Source of the DNA: JAUYQR01 sp050632395
GTDB lineage: Bacteria; Pseudomonadota; Alphaproteobacteria; Rhodobacterales; Rhodobacteraceae
Length of the DNA: 64,000 bases
NCBI RefSeq assembly: GCF_050632395.1
Contig: NZ_CP192600.1
Span: 3,224,001-3,288,000 of the forward strand
Direction of reading: 5' to 3'
The position numbers and the translations under genes are program-made. How positions within the stretch are numbered: the stretch's first letter is position 1; each line of letters starts with the position of its first letter. The notes below the pieces were generated by a model that saw only the letters and a list, made by a program, of their open reading frames with translations, had not been told where the DNA came from and made no database searches. Below, one piece after another: positions 8,039 through 17,521 of this stretch.

Positions 8039-8719
8039 ATGTACACACTGCACTACGCACCAGACAACGCCTCGCTCATCATCCGGCTGGTGCTGGACGG
8101 TGCCGGCATTCCCTATCGCACCGCCCTCGTGGACCGCAGAACCCGCCAGCAAGACAGCGCCGCCTATCGCGCCCTGAACCCCGCAGGCCTGATCCCGACG
8201 CTGATCACACCCCACGGCCCGATCTCGGAAACCGGCGCGATCCTCCTCTGGCTGGCCGACACGCATGGCCTCGGCCCGAAACCCGCCGATCCGGACCGCC
8301 TGCCCTTCCTGAAATGGCTGTTCTTCCTGTCGAACACCGCCCACGCCGACCTGCGCCAGATGTTCTACCCGCATCTGTACTGCCCGGTCGAAGCCCACCC
8401 CGCCCACGCCGAGATCATGACCGCCCGGATGAACCGCCACTTCGCGCTTCTCGACGAAGCCGCCGCCGAACATCCCGCGCTGTTCGCTCCGCCCCGCCCG
8501 CTTTCGGCCTACACGATCACCCTCGCCCGCTGGTGCGTGCTTTACACCGATACCGGCAAACCTTGGTTTTCGCTGGGCAACTACCCACATCTGCAAGCCT
8601 TGGCCGAAGCGCAGGAACGCCGCGTCGAAACCCCCGTCATCGCCCGCGCCGAAGGGCTCGGCTCCGCCCCCTTCACCGATCCGCAAGAACCGAACCCACC
8701 CGAAGGCAGCGCCCTCTAG
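8039..8719 (+). CDS. Glutathione S-transferase family protein
   Basis: A 226-residue GST. The N-terminal thioredoxin-like domain (1-80) contains the cis-proline region NPAGLIPTL and the glutathione-contact motif SETGAILLWLAD; the all-helical C-terminal domain follows (~90-205). The start is ATG 8039, where the protein begins MYTLHYAPDNASL as expected for this fold. Substrate cannot be inferred. The next gene (sdaA) starts 24 bases downstream on the same strand. Confidence 0.88.
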   Translation: MYTLHYAPDNASLIIRLVLDGAGIPYRTALVDRRTRQQDSAAYRALNPAGLIPTLITPHGPISETGAILLWLADTHGLGPKPADPDRLPFLKWLFFLSNTAHADLRQMFYPHLYCPVEAHPAHAEIMTARMNRHFALLDEAAAEHPALFAPPRPLSAYTITLARWCVLYTDTGKPWFSLGNYPHLQALAEAQERRVETPVIARAEGLGSAPFTDPQEPNPPEGSAL

Positions 8720-8743
8720 GCGCGCCGAACAACAGGACCACCC

Positions 8744-10123
8744 ATGTTCCTTTCCGTCTTCGACATGTTCAAGGTGGGCATCGGCCCGTCGTCCTCGCAC
8801 ACGATGGGGCCGATGGTGGCGGCGGCACGGTTCCTCGCCACCCTCAAGGCCAGCCCGTTCCACGCCCACGGCCTGCGCGCCTCGCTCCACGGCTCCCTCG
8901 CCTTCACCGGCGTCGGCCACGCCACCGACCGCGCCACTATCCTCGGCCTCGCTGGGTTCGAACCCGCCACCTACGATGCTGAAAAGGCCGAGACGGTTCT
9001 TGCCGCGATCAAGGCAACCCATGTGATCGACGCGCCGGGCATCGGCCCCCTCGCCTTCGATCCCGGCAAGGATCTCCTCTTCGACTACGGTCCCGCCCTG
9101 CCGGGCCACGCCAACGGCATGATCCTGAAGGCCACTGACGCGCAGGGCGACGTGATCTTGCAGGAAACCTACTACTCCATCGGTGGCGGCTTCGTCCTTA
9201 CCGCCGCCGAACTGACCGAAGCCGACGGCGCCAAGGCCAAGGCCCGCGCCGACGTGCCCTACCCGTTCGAAACCGCAGCCGAGATGCTGGAGATGGCCCA
9301 GACCTCCGGCCTCACCATCGCTGCGATGAAACGCGCCAACGAACTGAAGTTCCGCACCGCCGCCGAAATCGACGCAGGCATCGCTCGCCTCTGGCAGGTG
9401 ATGAACGACTGCATCTCGCGCGGCATGCTGGGAACCGGCATCCTCCCCGGCGGCCTCAAGGTGCGCAGGCGGGCCAAGGGCATCCACGACGCGCTCATCG
9501 CTGAACGCGGCCTCAACATGACCGCCCCGCACACGATCAACGACTGGATGTCGCTCTACGCCATGGCGGTGAACGAAGAAAACGCCGCCGGCGGCCAGGT
9601 CGTCACCGCCCCGACCAACGGTGCCGCGGGCGTGGTTCCCGCCACCTTGCGGTACTACCTCGACCACGTCCCCGGCGCCTCCACCTCCCGCGTGGGCGAG
9701 TTCCTCCTGACCGCCGCCGCCATCGGTGGCCTGTGCAAGCACAACGCAAGCATATCTGGTGCCGAATGCGGCTGTCAGGCCGAGGTCGGCTCCGCCGCAG
9801 CGATGGCCGCCGCCGGCCTCTGCGCGGTTCTGGGCGGCACCCCCGAACAGGTGGAAAACGCCGCCGAAATCGCCCTCGAACACCACCTCGGCATGACCTG
9901 CGACCCTGTCAAGGGCCTCGTGCAGGTCCCTTGCATCGAACGCAACGGCCTTGGTGCCATCAAGGCCGTCTCCGCCGCCTCCCTGTCGCTGAGGGGCGAC
10001 GGCCAGCACCTCGTAAGCCTCGACGTCTGCATCGAAACGATGCGCCAGACCGGCAAGGACATGCACGAGAAATACAAGGAAACCTCGCTCGGCGGCCTCG
10101 CCGTCAACGTGCCGAACTGCTGA
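8744..10123 (+). CDS. sdaA: L-serine ammonia-lyase, single-chain, 4Fe-4S type
   Basis: A 459-residue serine deaminase (L-serine to pyruvate and ammonia). The N-terminal domain carries the family signature VGIGPSSSHTMGPM; the C-terminal catalytic part has the cysteines of the 4Fe-4S cluster in SGAECGCQAEVGSAAA and LGMTCDPVKGLVQVPCIERNG. Both halves are in one chain, as in the enterobacterial SdaA/SdaB type. Length and motifs are complete, with no sign of damage. It feeds serine carbon into pyruvate and fits the amino-acid catabolic flavour of the window. Confidence 0.95.
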   Translation: MFLSVFDMFKVGIGPSSSHTMGPMVAAARFLATLKASPFHAHGLRASLHGSLAFTGVGHATDRATILGLAGFEPATYDAEKAETVLAAIKATHVIDAPGIGPLAFDPGKDLLFDYGPALPGHANGMILKATDAQGDVILQETYYSIGGGFVLTAAELTEADGAKAKARADVPYPFETAAEMLEMAQTSGLTIAAMKRANELKFRTAAEIDAGIARLWQVMNDCISRGMLGTGILPGGLKVRRRAKGIHDALIAERGLNMTAPHTINDWMSLYAMAVNEENAAGGQVVTAPTNGAAGVVPATLRYYLDHVPGASTSRVGEFLLTAAAIGGLCKHNASISGAECGCQAEVGSAAAMAAAGLCAVLGGTPEQVENAAEIALEHHLGMTCDPVKGLVQVPCIERNGLGAIKAVSAASLSLRGDGQHLVSLDVCIETMRQTGKDMHEKYKETSLGGLAVNVPNC

Positions 10124-10134
10124 CCGCACACCCT

Positions 10135-10166
10135 GCATCCGGCTGGAGTCTTTCCCAAGCCGGATG
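10135..10166 (+). terminator. Possible terminator hairpin after sdaA
   Basis: Arms CATCCGGCT and AGCCGGATG, nine bases each and perfectly complementary, begin about 12 bases after the sdaA stop. There is no T tract behind the hairpin, so it may only stabilise the transcript end. Confidence 0.35.
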
Positions 10167-10291
10167 GCCGCCTGCCAGAGGCGAGAAAATGGCGTGCGCC
10201 TGAAAGGCGCTCATCTTCGTGCCCGCAGTTCTGCCCCCACATGTCGCAATCAGGCTGGCGGGGCGCGGCGCTGCAGGCTAGGCAGGGCGCC

Positions 10292-11209
10292 ATGACCGAC
10301 GACCGCATCCTGCGCGGCATCTTATTGATGCTGGTATTCTGCCTGCTTGCGCCGCTTCTCGACGTGTCGGCGAAACTCGCCGCCGAAGGGGGCATTCCGG
10401 TCGGGCAAATCACCACCGCACGGTTCCTCGTGCAGGGCGCGCTGATGCTGCCGGTCGTGCTGTTCATGGGGCTGAGCCTGCGCCTGCCGCGCCGCGCGCT
10501 CGGTTTCGTCATCCTGCGCGCGATCTTCCTGATTCTGTCGACCTTCTCCTTCGTCTCGGGCATCGCCGTGATGCCGGTGGCCGACGCCCTCGCCATTGCC
10601 TTTGTCGAGCCGTTCATCGTGCTGATCCTCGGCAGCCTGATCTTCGGCGATCATGTCGGCCCGCGCCGCATCGCGGCCTCCGCCGTGGGCTTCGGCGGCG
10701 CGCTTCTGGTGATCCAGCCCTCGCTTGCGGTCTTCGGCTGGGTCGCGCTCTGGCCGCTCGGCACCGCCTTCTTCTTTGCCTTCTACATGCTCGTGACGCG
10801 GGCGATTTCCGCCTACATGCACCCCGTCACCATGCAGTTCCACACCTCATGGACCGGCCTTCTGATGTGCCTGCCGGTGATGCTGCTGGCTGACGGCACC
10901 GGCTGGGCCGAATTCGACCCGGTCTGGCCGCATGGCGTGCTCTGGCTCTGGCTTTTCGGCGTCGGCTTCTGGGCAGCCGTCAGCCACATGTGCATGACCT
11001 ACGCGCTGACCTACGCGCCCTCCGCCACACTGGCACCGCTGCACTATTCCGAAATCGTGGTCGCGGTGGCGCTCGGCTTCGCAGTGTTCGGCGATTTCCC
11101 CAACGCGATGACCTGGGCCGGGATCGCGGTGATCGTCTCCTCCGGCCTCTACATCATCCACCGCGAGCGTCTTGCCGCCCGCGTCAGGCCGCTGCCGTCA
11201 GCGCCCTGA
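10292..11209 (+). CDS. DMT-superfamily (EamA) transporter
   Basis: A 305-residue inner-membrane protein with ten predicted helices in two repeated five-helix halves, the pattern of EamA-type drug/metabolite exporters (RhaT/YdcZ relatives). The first helix is ILLMLVFCLLAPLLDVSAKL; the second half begins near WVALWPLGTAFFFAFYMLV. The start is set at ATG 10292 because the 51 bases before it encode a non-hydrophobic leader from another in-frame ATG at 10241. The 3' end overlaps the convergent thiamine diphosphokinase gene by 26 bases. The substrate is unknown. Confidence 0.88.
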   Translation: MTDDRILRGILLMLVFCLLAPLLDVSAKLAAEGGIPVGQITTARFLVQGALMLPVVLFMGLSLRLPRRALGFVILRAIFLILSTFSFVSGIAVMPVADALAIAFVEPFIVLILGSLIFGDHVGPRRIAASAVGFGGALLVIQPSLAVFGWVALWPLGTAFFFAFYMLVTRAISAYMHPVTMQFHTSWTGLLMCLPVMLLADGTGWAEFDPVWPHGVLWLWLFGVGFWAAVSHMCMTYALTYAPSATLAPLHYSEIVVAVALGFAVFGDFPNAMTWAGIAVIVSSGLYIIHRERLAARVRPLPSAP

Positions 11210-11852
11210 TCACCGCATCCAGCCGCGCCCGCGGCAAGATCGCCAGCATCCCTGGGCCGTCGAACGACAGCAGCACTTCGCGTCGCACGACCCGGTTCGA
11301 CGTGCCGATCATCCCGTCCGGCGCAAACCGGATGCCGTCGATCGGCCATTCCAACCCTTCACTCCGCCCCGTGACCGGCGCGAAGGGAAACAGCGACAGC
11401 GTATCCCCGAGCTTCAGCGTCAACCGCAGATCGCACGGCGCGGCAAACGCGACATCCTTCGGCCCGATCACGATGCAGCGCTGCCCGGCCCTGCGGATAA
11501 GCGTGTTGAACACCGCCAGCCCGTGATCCAGCCGCGCCCCGGCAAAGCCCAGCGCCAGATACAAAGGCGCCTCGACCGACCGCAGCACCTTGTCGAAATC
11601 CGTTGTCGCCTGCTCTTCCAGCCGGTGCTGCCGCGATGCAGGGATCTCCGCCAGCGCCGACTCCGACAGCGAATCGAAATCGCCGATCACCGCCTCCGGC
11701 ATCACCCCGCAGCGCAGCAAAAGGTCCGCCCCGCCATCCGCCGCCACCGCCAACGGCGCGCGTGACAGGCAAAGCTGCAGGTCACGGGCGGAAAATGGCC
11801 CACCTCCCACCAACGTGACCGCGTGGGAAGATTGGACAATCGGTGATTTCAT
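11184..11852 (-). CDS. thiN: Thiamine diphosphokinase
   Basis: A 222-residue thiamine pyrophosphokinase that makes TPP from thiamine and ATP. Visible family features are the N-terminal Rossmann-like start VTLVGGGPFS, the AADGGADLLL motif, the acidic VIGDFDSL motif and TTDFDKVL, all of which line the active site, followed by GFAGARLDHGLAVF. The C-terminal beta-rich lobe begins around residue 140. The start is placed at MKSPIVQ; 15 more in-frame residues exist upstream but they precede the conserved fold. Convergent overlap with the DMT transporter. Confidence 0.9.
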   Translation of the reverse strand: MKSPIVQSSHAVTLVGGGPFSARDLQLCLSRAPLAVAADGGADLLLRCGVMPEAVIGDFDSLSESALAEIPASRQHRLEEQATTDFDKVLRSVEAPLYLALGFAGARLDHGLAVFNTLIRRAGQRCIVIGPKDVAFAAPCDLRLTLKLGDTLSLFPFAPVTGRSEGLEWPIDGIRFAPDGMIGTSNRVVRREVLLSFDGPGMLAILPRARLDAVIRALTAAA

Positions 11853-11991
11853 GCAAAACTGTATCCAATTAAGGCAGATTTTCTCATTGCTGGCCACAAT
11901 CCATCCATCAAATTACCCCGGTCTGTCGATGGTATTGCGGCGTGTGGGGTCTAGTACCCGCTAATTTCGGTGAACAAGGGACGTCCGAGCT

Positions 11992-14235
11992 ATGATCGGT
12001 GACAGCAAAATCCTGACGGTATCTTACGGCACGTTCAGCTGCACGCTGGAAGGCTTTGACGATCCGCTGAACACGATGAAGGCGATTGCGGAATACTTCC
12101 GCGACCTCGCGTCGGACGACCGGTATTTCGGGGCCGAACCTCCCACCCCCGATGCAGCAATGCTGCACCGGATCGCCGAACGCGAAGTCAGCCGTATGGT
12201 CGAGGCGCGGGTGCAGGACAACTCGGTCTTCCTGCGCCAGCACGATGCCCCGTCGCAAGTCGCAGCCCCCGTCGCCCCGATCCCCGCCGAAGCCAGGGCC
12301 GCTGCTCCGGCCCCCGCTCCCGCTGCCCCGGCCCCCGCTCCCACTGCTCCGGCACCTGCCGCCCCGGTCGCCGAAGCACCTGCGCCCACTGCCGCACCCG
12401 TTCAACCCGCCGCAGCCGCACCAGAGCCCGATCTGCCGGTGCTGCATGACGTGATCCCGGGCGGTGTCGCTGCAAAACTGGCGCGCATCCGTCAGGCCGT
12501 CAGCTACCACCCCACCCCCGCGCCACAGGACGAAGACCTCGATCTGCCCGAAGCGCAGGAAGCCGCCCCGGTTGCCGAGGCCCCCGCCGAAGCCCCTGCC
12601 TTCGACGCGGAAGAAGATTACCTTCTCGAAGACTTCGCCACCGCCAACCTTGCCGCCGAAGACTTCGCCCCCGAAGCCCTCGTCGACGCCGCCGACGCCG
12701 ACCTTCAGGCCGACATCGCAGCGCAAGCGTCCGTTGAACCGGAACCCGAAGCCGAACCCGAAGCCGAAGCCGAAGCCGAAGCCGACGAAATGCCCGCGCT
12801 GGTCCTGACCGACAGCGTCACCGACGAAGACCCCGAAGACACCGCCGGCGTCGACGACATGGTCGCGCGGCTTGGCCTCTTGCTTGGCGACCGCGACGAC
12901 GCGAACGACAGCGAAGCGGCGGCTCCCGAGCCGATGCTGCTTCTCGCCGATGCCCTGGTGATTGAAGAGGACGACGACACGCTGGAAGACCTCGCCGCAC
13001 TGGACGGCGTCGCTCTCGACACGGCAGACGACATCATCTTGTCGGTCACTCAGGACGAAGACACCGGCCCCGCCACGCTGGAACCGCTGGCAGACCTTGC
13101 CGACCTGAACGACGTCCAGCCCGCCGCGGCCCTCGACGACCTTTACGACGAAGACGAAGCCGCGCCACCGATGGCCGGCGAAGCGACCTTCACCGACGTT
13201 TTCGTCGCCGAAACGACGGTCACGGAAACCCTCGTCGAAGAGGATTTCGCCGACCAGGTTCTCGCCTCCGAAGCTACCGCTGAAGATGACGGTGACGCCG
13301 ACGCCGCGCCAAAACGCGCCAATGCCCGCGTCATCCGCATTCGCCGCGCCGAAGGCGAAGACGGCGACGACGACGTCAGCCCCGCCGATGATCCGACCCG
13401 CCCCTTCGACAGCGCGGGCGAAGCGGTGGCCCTGTCGCGCCTGATGCGTCAGGCCGATGACGAGATGGCAGGCGCCGAAAACCGCCGCCGCCTGTCGGCC
13501 ATCGCCCACCTGAAGGCCGCCGTCGCCGCGACCGAGGCCGAACGCGCCGTGACCGGCGAGGCGCTCACCTCGCCCACCGCCAAGATCGGTCCCTACCTCG
13601 ACGACCTCGCCCACGCAGTCCAACCCGAAGAGGAAGAGCCTTCCGCCCCGGTGGTCCGCCCGCGCCGCGAAGTCAGCGTGCGCCCGCAACCCACCCAGCG
13701 GCCCGGTATCCGCCCCAGCATGATGACCGCCCCGCCCTTGGTGCTGGTGTCCGAACAGCGCATCGACCGCACCCCGCCCGCCGGTCAGCCGATGGTTGCC
13801 GTGCGCCCCGGACGTCTGTCGAATGCCATCGGTGCCTCGGCCGCGTCGTCCCATGCACCCGTCGCCGATGACCAGTATGCCGCCGCAATCGCCGAATTCG
13901 ACGAAGACGAAGATGGCGACACCGACAACATCTTCTCCGATGACGCTGGCTTTGCCGAATTTGTCGAACAGCTTGGCGTGTCCTCGCTGACCGAACGGCT
14001 CGAAGCGGCCGCTGCCTACGCCACCATCGTCGAAAACCGCGACAGCTTCACCCGCCCGCAACTGATGCGCCGCCTGACCGCTGGCCCTGCCGGAATCTCG
14101 CCCTCGCGCGAAGATGGCTTGCGGTCATTCGGCACGCTACTGCGCACCGGCAAGATCGAAAAGGTCCGTCGCGGCCAGTATACACTGGCCAGCGACTCGC
14201 CCTATCTGGCAGAAGCCCGCCGTCTGGCGCTTTAA
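11992..14235 (+). CDS. Large acidic protein with conserved ends and a low-complexity middle
   Basis: A 747-residue protein of unknown function. Three parts can be seen: a folded-looking N-terminus (residues 1-85, including SYGTFSCTLEGFDDP and MKAIAEYFRDLA); a very long disordered middle, first Ala/Pro-rich with PAPAPAA-like repeats (~95-145), then extremely Asp/Glu/Ala-rich including an EPEAEPEAEAEAEADE run (~245-262); and a conserved-looking C-terminus (~640-747) with two helical blocks and a basic GLRSFGTLLRTGKIEKVRRG stretch that resembles a winged-helix end. There is no signal peptide or membrane segment, so it is cytoplasmic. I recall similar proteins in Rhodobacterales only as hypotheticals. 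It stands alone on its strand. Confidence 0.75.
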   Translation: MIGDSKILTVSYGTFSCTLEGFDDPLNTMKAIAEYFRDLASDDRYFGAEPPTPDAAMLHRIAEREVSRMVEARVQDNSVFLRQHDAPSQVAAPVAPIPAEARAAAPAPAPAAPAPAPTAPAPAAPVAEAPAPTAAPVQPAAAAPEPDLPVLHDVIPGGVAAKLARIRQAVSYHPTPAPQDEDLDLPEAQEAAPVAEAPAEAPAFDAEEDYLLEDFATANLAAEDFAPEALVDAADADLQADIAAQASVEPEPEAEPEAEAEAEADEMPALVLTDSVTDEDPEDTAGVDDMVARLGLLLGDRDDANDSEAAAPEPMLLLADALVIEEDDDTLEDLAALDGVALDTADDIILSVTQDEDTGPATLEPLADLADLNDVQPAAALDDLYDEDEAAPPMAGEATFTDVFVAETTVTETLVEEDFADQVLASEATAEDDGDADAAPKRANARVIRIRRAEGEDGDDDVSPADDPTRPFDSAGEAVALSRLMRQADDEMAGAENRRRLSAIAHLKAAVAATEAERAVTGEALTSPTAKIGPYLDDLAHAVQPEEEEPSAPVVRPRREVSVRPQPTQRPGIRPSMMTAPPLVLVSEQRIDRTPPAGQPMVAVRPGRLSNAIGASAASSHAPVADDQYAAAIAEFDEDEDGDTDNIFSDDAGFAEFVEQLGVSSLTERLEAAAAYATIVENRDSFTRPQLMRRLTAGPAGISPSREDGLRSFGTLLRTGKIEKVRRGQYTLASDSPYLAEARRLAL

Positions 14236-14269
14236 TCGCCGACGACACGCGAGACTTCAGGCGGAGATT

Positions 14270-14527
14270 TCAGGCGGATGGGGGCTTCCCGTCCGCCTTT
14301 TCCTTATCCGGGGCCGCGTCAGGATCAGCCTGACCGATGCCCGTGAAGATGAACTTGAACGGCAGCATCCACAAGAACCCAAGCGCCACGTAGATCACCA
14401 GCTCCAGCCAGATCGCCGGACGCTCCAGCCAATCCACCAGATTGACCGCCACCACCACGTATATCGGCATCCCGATCAAAAGGATCACCAGCGCCCAGCG
14501 CCGCCGGGCCTTGTAACTCAACGCCAT
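14270..14527 (-). CDS. DUF2842 small membrane protein
   Basis: An 85-residue protein with two membrane helices (~11-31 and ~40-62) after a basic start MALSYKARRRW, and a charged C-terminal tail. This is the pattern of DUF2842, a family found next to purA in Rhodobacteraceae. It starts 10 bases after the purA stop, so it is almost certainly co-transcribed with purA. Function unknown. Confidence 0.82.
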   Translation of the reverse strand: MALSYKARRRWALVILLIGMPIYVVVAVNLVDWLERPAIWLELVIYVALGFLWMLPFKFIFTGIGQADPDAAPDKEKADGKPPSA

Positions 14528-14537
14528 CGCCTGCCCC

Positions 14538-15830
14538 TCAGTCCGCGAACGGGTCGGTCACGAGGATCGTGTCGTCCCGCTCGGGCGAGGTGGAAAGTAG
14601 CGCCACCGGGCACTGGATCAACTCTTCGATCCGCCGCACATACTTGATCGCCGCGCCCGGCAGGTCGGCCCATGACCGCGCCCCGGCGGTCGTTTCCGAC
14701 CAGCCTTCCATTTCTTCGTAAACCGGCGTGCAGCGGGCCTGTTGGTCGGCAGCCGTCGGCAGGTAGTCCAGCCGCACCCCGTCCAGATCGTATCCCACAC
14801 AGATCTTCAGCGTCGGAAACCCGTCCAGTACATCAAGCTTGGTCAGGGCAATGCCCTTCACCCCGCTTGTCACGCAGGTCTGCCGCACCAGCACCGCATC
14901 GAACCAGCCGCAGCGGCGCTTGCGCCCTGTAACGGTGCCGAACTCATGCCCCCGCTCGCCCAGCCGCTCGCCATCGGCGTCATGCAGCTCCGCCGGAAAC
15001 GGCCCTTCGCCGACGCGTGTGGTATAGGCCTTCACGATGCCCAGCACGAAATCAATCGCCCCCGGTCCCATCCCCGAGCCGGTCGCCGCCTGCCCTGCGA
15101 TCACGTTGGAACTGGTGACAAACGGATAGGTGCCAAAGTCGATGTCCAGAAGCGCTCCCTGCGCGCCCTCGAACAGGATGCGCTTGCCCCCCCGCCGCGC
15201 CTCGTGCAGCACCTTCCAGACCGGCTTGGCATAAGGCAGCACCTGCGGCGCGATCTCGCGCAACTGCGCCAGCAGCGCGTCACGGTCGATCGGCGCGATC
15301 CCAAGCCCCTGCCGCAGCGCATTGTGATGCACCATCAGCCGATCGACCCGCAATTCCAGCGTCGCCGCATCGCCAAGGTCGGCCACGCGAATGGCCCTGC
15401 GGCCCACCTTGTCCTCATAGGCAGGCCCGATCCCGCGCCCGGTGGTGCCGATCTTGGCGACCGAGGTCTGGTTTTCGCGCGCCCGATCCAACTCGCCATG
15501 CACCGGCAGGATCAAGGGCGCGTTTTCCGCGATCATCAGATTGTCGGGCGAGATGTCCACGCCCTGCCCGCGCAACTTGGCGATCTCGGTCACCAGATGC
15601 CAGGGGTCGACCACCACGCCATTGCCGATCACTGAAAGCTTGCCGCCCCGCACGATCCCCGATGGCAACAGGCTCAGCTTGTAGACCGTGTTGCCGATCA
15701 CCAGCGTGTGGCCCGCGTTGTGGCCACCCTGAAACCGCACGATCACATCGGCGCGTTCCGACAACCAGTCGACAATCTTGCCCTTGCCCTCATCGCCCCA
15801 CTGGGCACCCACGACGACGACATTGGCCAT
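14538..15830 (-). CDS. purA: Adenylosuccinate synthetase
   Basis: A 430-residue PurA, joining IMP and aspartate with GTP in AMP synthesis. The N-terminal GTP loop GAQWGDEGKGK, the catalytic RFQGGHNAGHT segment, the TTGRGIGPAY loop and the VTGRKRRCGWFD segment are all present, and the length is the family norm. The start at MANVVVVG is preceded by GGAGG seven bases upstream. An in-frame frame extends further upstream but is Arg/Pro-rich and not family-like. DUF2842 follows. Confidence 0.97.
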   Translation of the reverse strand: MANVVVVGAQWGDEGKGKIVDWLSERADVIVRFQGGHNAGHTLVIGNTVYKLSLLPSGIVRGGKLSVIGNGVVVDPWHLVTEIAKLRGQGVDISPDNLMIAENAPLILPVHGELDRARENQTSVAKIGTTGRGIGPAYEDKVGRRAIRVADLGDAATLELRVDRLMVHHNALRQGLGIAPIDRDALLAQLREIAPQVLPYAKPVWKVLHEARRGGKRILFEGAQGALLDIDFGTYPFVTSSNVIAGQAATGSGMGPGAIDFVLGIVKAYTTRVGEGPFPAELHDADGERLGERGHEFGTVTGRKRRCGWFDAVLVRQTCVTSGVKGIALTKLDVLDGFPTLKICVGYDLDGVRLDYLPTAADQQARCTPVYEEMEGWSETTAGARSWADLPGAAIKYVRRIEELIQCPVALLSTSPERDDTILVTDPFAD

Positions 15831-15912
15831 TGCATTCCTCCACCGGTGAACCGCCAGCCGTATATCCGGCGACGGGCCCCGGCGAAACCCGATTCCGCGC
15901 CCGGCGGTGGGC

Positions 15913-15948
15913 GAAAATGAAACGGGGCGCACCGTGACGGCACGCCCC
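15913..15948 (-). terminator. Rho-independent terminator of the porin-like gene
   Basis: Read leftward: GGGGCG and CGCCCC arms around an inner CCGTCACGG stem-loop, followed by a T-rich GTTTCATTTT. It sits about 30 bases after the stop of the porin-like gene and before purA. Confidence 0.75.
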
Positions 15949-15975
15949 ACAAACTCAGCGCAGCGACCTGGCGCC

Positions 15976-16896
15976 TCAGAAGGCCGAGGTCAGGGCAGCG
16001 TTGAACGCGCCATGCCGCGGGTTCAGGACAGAATCCGCCACCGAATTCATCGGCAGCATCGGCCCCTTGGCACCCAGCGGGAAACTTACGCCCAGCCGCA
16101 CGGTATCCAGATCAGTGCTCGACCCACCGCTTGAAAGCTCGGTCCGCGCCAGTTCCAGCGACACTGTCGACGACACCCCCGTCATCGCGCCAAAGTCATA
16201 GCCGATCCCAAGACCCATGCTGTCAAAGCCAAGCCCGTCCACCCCGCCGGACAAAATGTCGGACTGGCTGATCCCGCCGAACACGATAATTGCATCGGTC
16301 GCCGCATAGCTCGCCGCAAGTCCCGTGAAATCAATCTCCGCCTCGCTGCCGCTTTGCGACAGGTCGGCCTTCAGATAGGCCGCGCCCAGCTTCAGCCCGG
16401 CAACGGCCGTATACCCCACCGTCAGACCCTTGTTTTCGACGTCAAAACCGAAAAGCGCCGGGCTCAGCGAGCTTTGGCCCATAAAGGCCTCCACATCCAG
16501 ACCGGCGTTCTCGTAACCCGCCGTGATCCCATTCGTCTTCAGCGTCAGGTCTATGGGTGATCCGTCCGGCGCGAAGGAAAGCTGTTCGGCAAACGCGCCA
16601 ACCTTGAAGCCACCGGCAAAGCGGTAGCCGCCGTCCAGCCCGATGAACTCGCCGCCCAAGCCGCCAAGGCCACCGTCAACATCCATGTCAATCTTGCCGG
16701 CCTGCACCCCAAAGGTGAAGCCGTTGCCGAAATCCACGTTCATGCGTCCATCAAGGCCGCGCTGCGTCATGTCTTCGGAAAAGTCTCCGCCATCGGTGGT
16801 CCCGTAGCTCAGGGTCAGGCCGCCAGTGATCGTCTGGGCCGACGCGGCGCCCGGAACGGCCAGAACCGCCAGCACCAGGCAAAGGTTGGATTTCAT
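15976..16896 (-). CDS. Outer-membrane porin-like beta-barrel protein
   Basis: A 306-residue secreted protein with a signal peptide (residues 1-20, cleavage near AASA-Q). The mature part is built of alternating polar/aromatic strands such as ITGGLTLSYGTT, MNVDFGNGFTFGVQAG and LGIGYDFGAM, typical of a beta-barrel outer-membrane protein related to general porins. It ends with a terminal Phe (ALTSAF), the usual signal for BAM-dependent insertion. Strands are Gly-rich and the protein is acidic. Substrate is not inferable; it could be a general diffusion porin. It has its own terminator and a 226-base upstream region shared with a divergent gene. Confidence 0.78.
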   Translation of the reverse strand: MKSNLCLVLAVLAVPGAASAQTITGGLTLSYGTTDGGDFSEDMTQRGLDGRMNVDFGNGFTFGVQAGKIDMDVDGGLGGLGGEFIGLDGGYRFAGGFKVGAFAEQLSFAPDGSPIDLTLKTNGITAGYENAGLDVEAFMGQSSLSPALFGFDVENKGLTVGYTAVAGLKLGAAYLKADLSQSGSEAEIDFTGLAASYAATDAIIVFGGISQSDILSGGVDGLGFDSMGLGIGYDFGAMTGVSSTVSLELARTELSSGGSSTDLDTVRLGVSFPLGAKGPMLPMNSVADSVLNPRHGAFNAALTSAF

Positions 16897-17122
16897 GATG
16901 CTCTCCTCGAAAAACGGAGCGCTTTGTGCGCTCTCTGTCGCGTTAACCTTTTAACCGAATTGGCGGACTCTCGCCATTCCCCGGCGCCGCTCCGCGCTCC
17001 GCTGTGACGTGTATAACGCAACGAACATTATCCGGCCCCCTCTCGCCCACCTCCAGAAACCATTTTGTAAACAGCAAGATGTGGCTATACCTAGGCCAGC
17101 GGTAACCATCAGGGAACAGGCT

Positions 17123-17518
17123 ATGGGCATCCTTCTTCGCTGGTTAGGCGCGTTTCTTCTGCTCGTCCTGATCTTCAACCCAACGCAAGTGAACTTCGTG
17201 AACTGGGCGCGGGCGAACTGGATTGACCAGATGCCACTGATCGTGTTCCTCGGCCTCATCCTCGGCGTTGTGATGATGGTCTACCTTGTCGCCACCATGC
17301 GCTCCATCGGGCTGATCGGCGCGGTCGTCATCGGCGCGATCTTCGCGGCCGGCCTTTGGGTGCTGACCGATTGGGGCCTCCTTGCCCTTGGCAACTCCGA
17401 CCTCACCGTCTGGCTTGCCATCCTCGTGCTGTCGGTGATCCTCGGCCTCGGCATGTCATGGTCGATCCTGCGCCAGCGCCTTACCGGGCAATCGTCGGTG
17501 GACGAGATCGAGGGCTGA
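17123..17518 (+). CDS. DUF6524-like integral membrane protein
   Basis: A 131-residue protein with four predicted membrane helices (~4-20, ~34-56, ~62-85, ~95-117) and a short basic/acidic tail. The opening MGILLRWLGAFLLLVLIFNP with a following NFVNWA matches my memory of DUF6524, a Rhodobacteraceae-enriched family; I am not certain of the number. The start at ATG 17123 places a hydrophobic helix at once; the longer in-frame extension to 17009 is polar and unlikely. A VOC-family gene begins 3 bases after its stop. Confidence 0.72.
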   Translation: MGILLRWLGAFLLLVLIFNPTQVNFVNWARANWIDQMPLIVFLGLILGVVMMVYLVATMRSIGLIGAVVIGAIFAAGLWVLTDWGLLALGNSDLTVWLAILVLSVILGLGMSWSILRQRLTGQSSVDEIEG

Positions 17519-17521
17519 CAC

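Noticed and set aside
7757..10138. Long leftward frame opposite sdaA and the GST gene
   Set aside because: Gly/Val-rich shadow frame; sdaA and GST on the other strand show clear family motifs.
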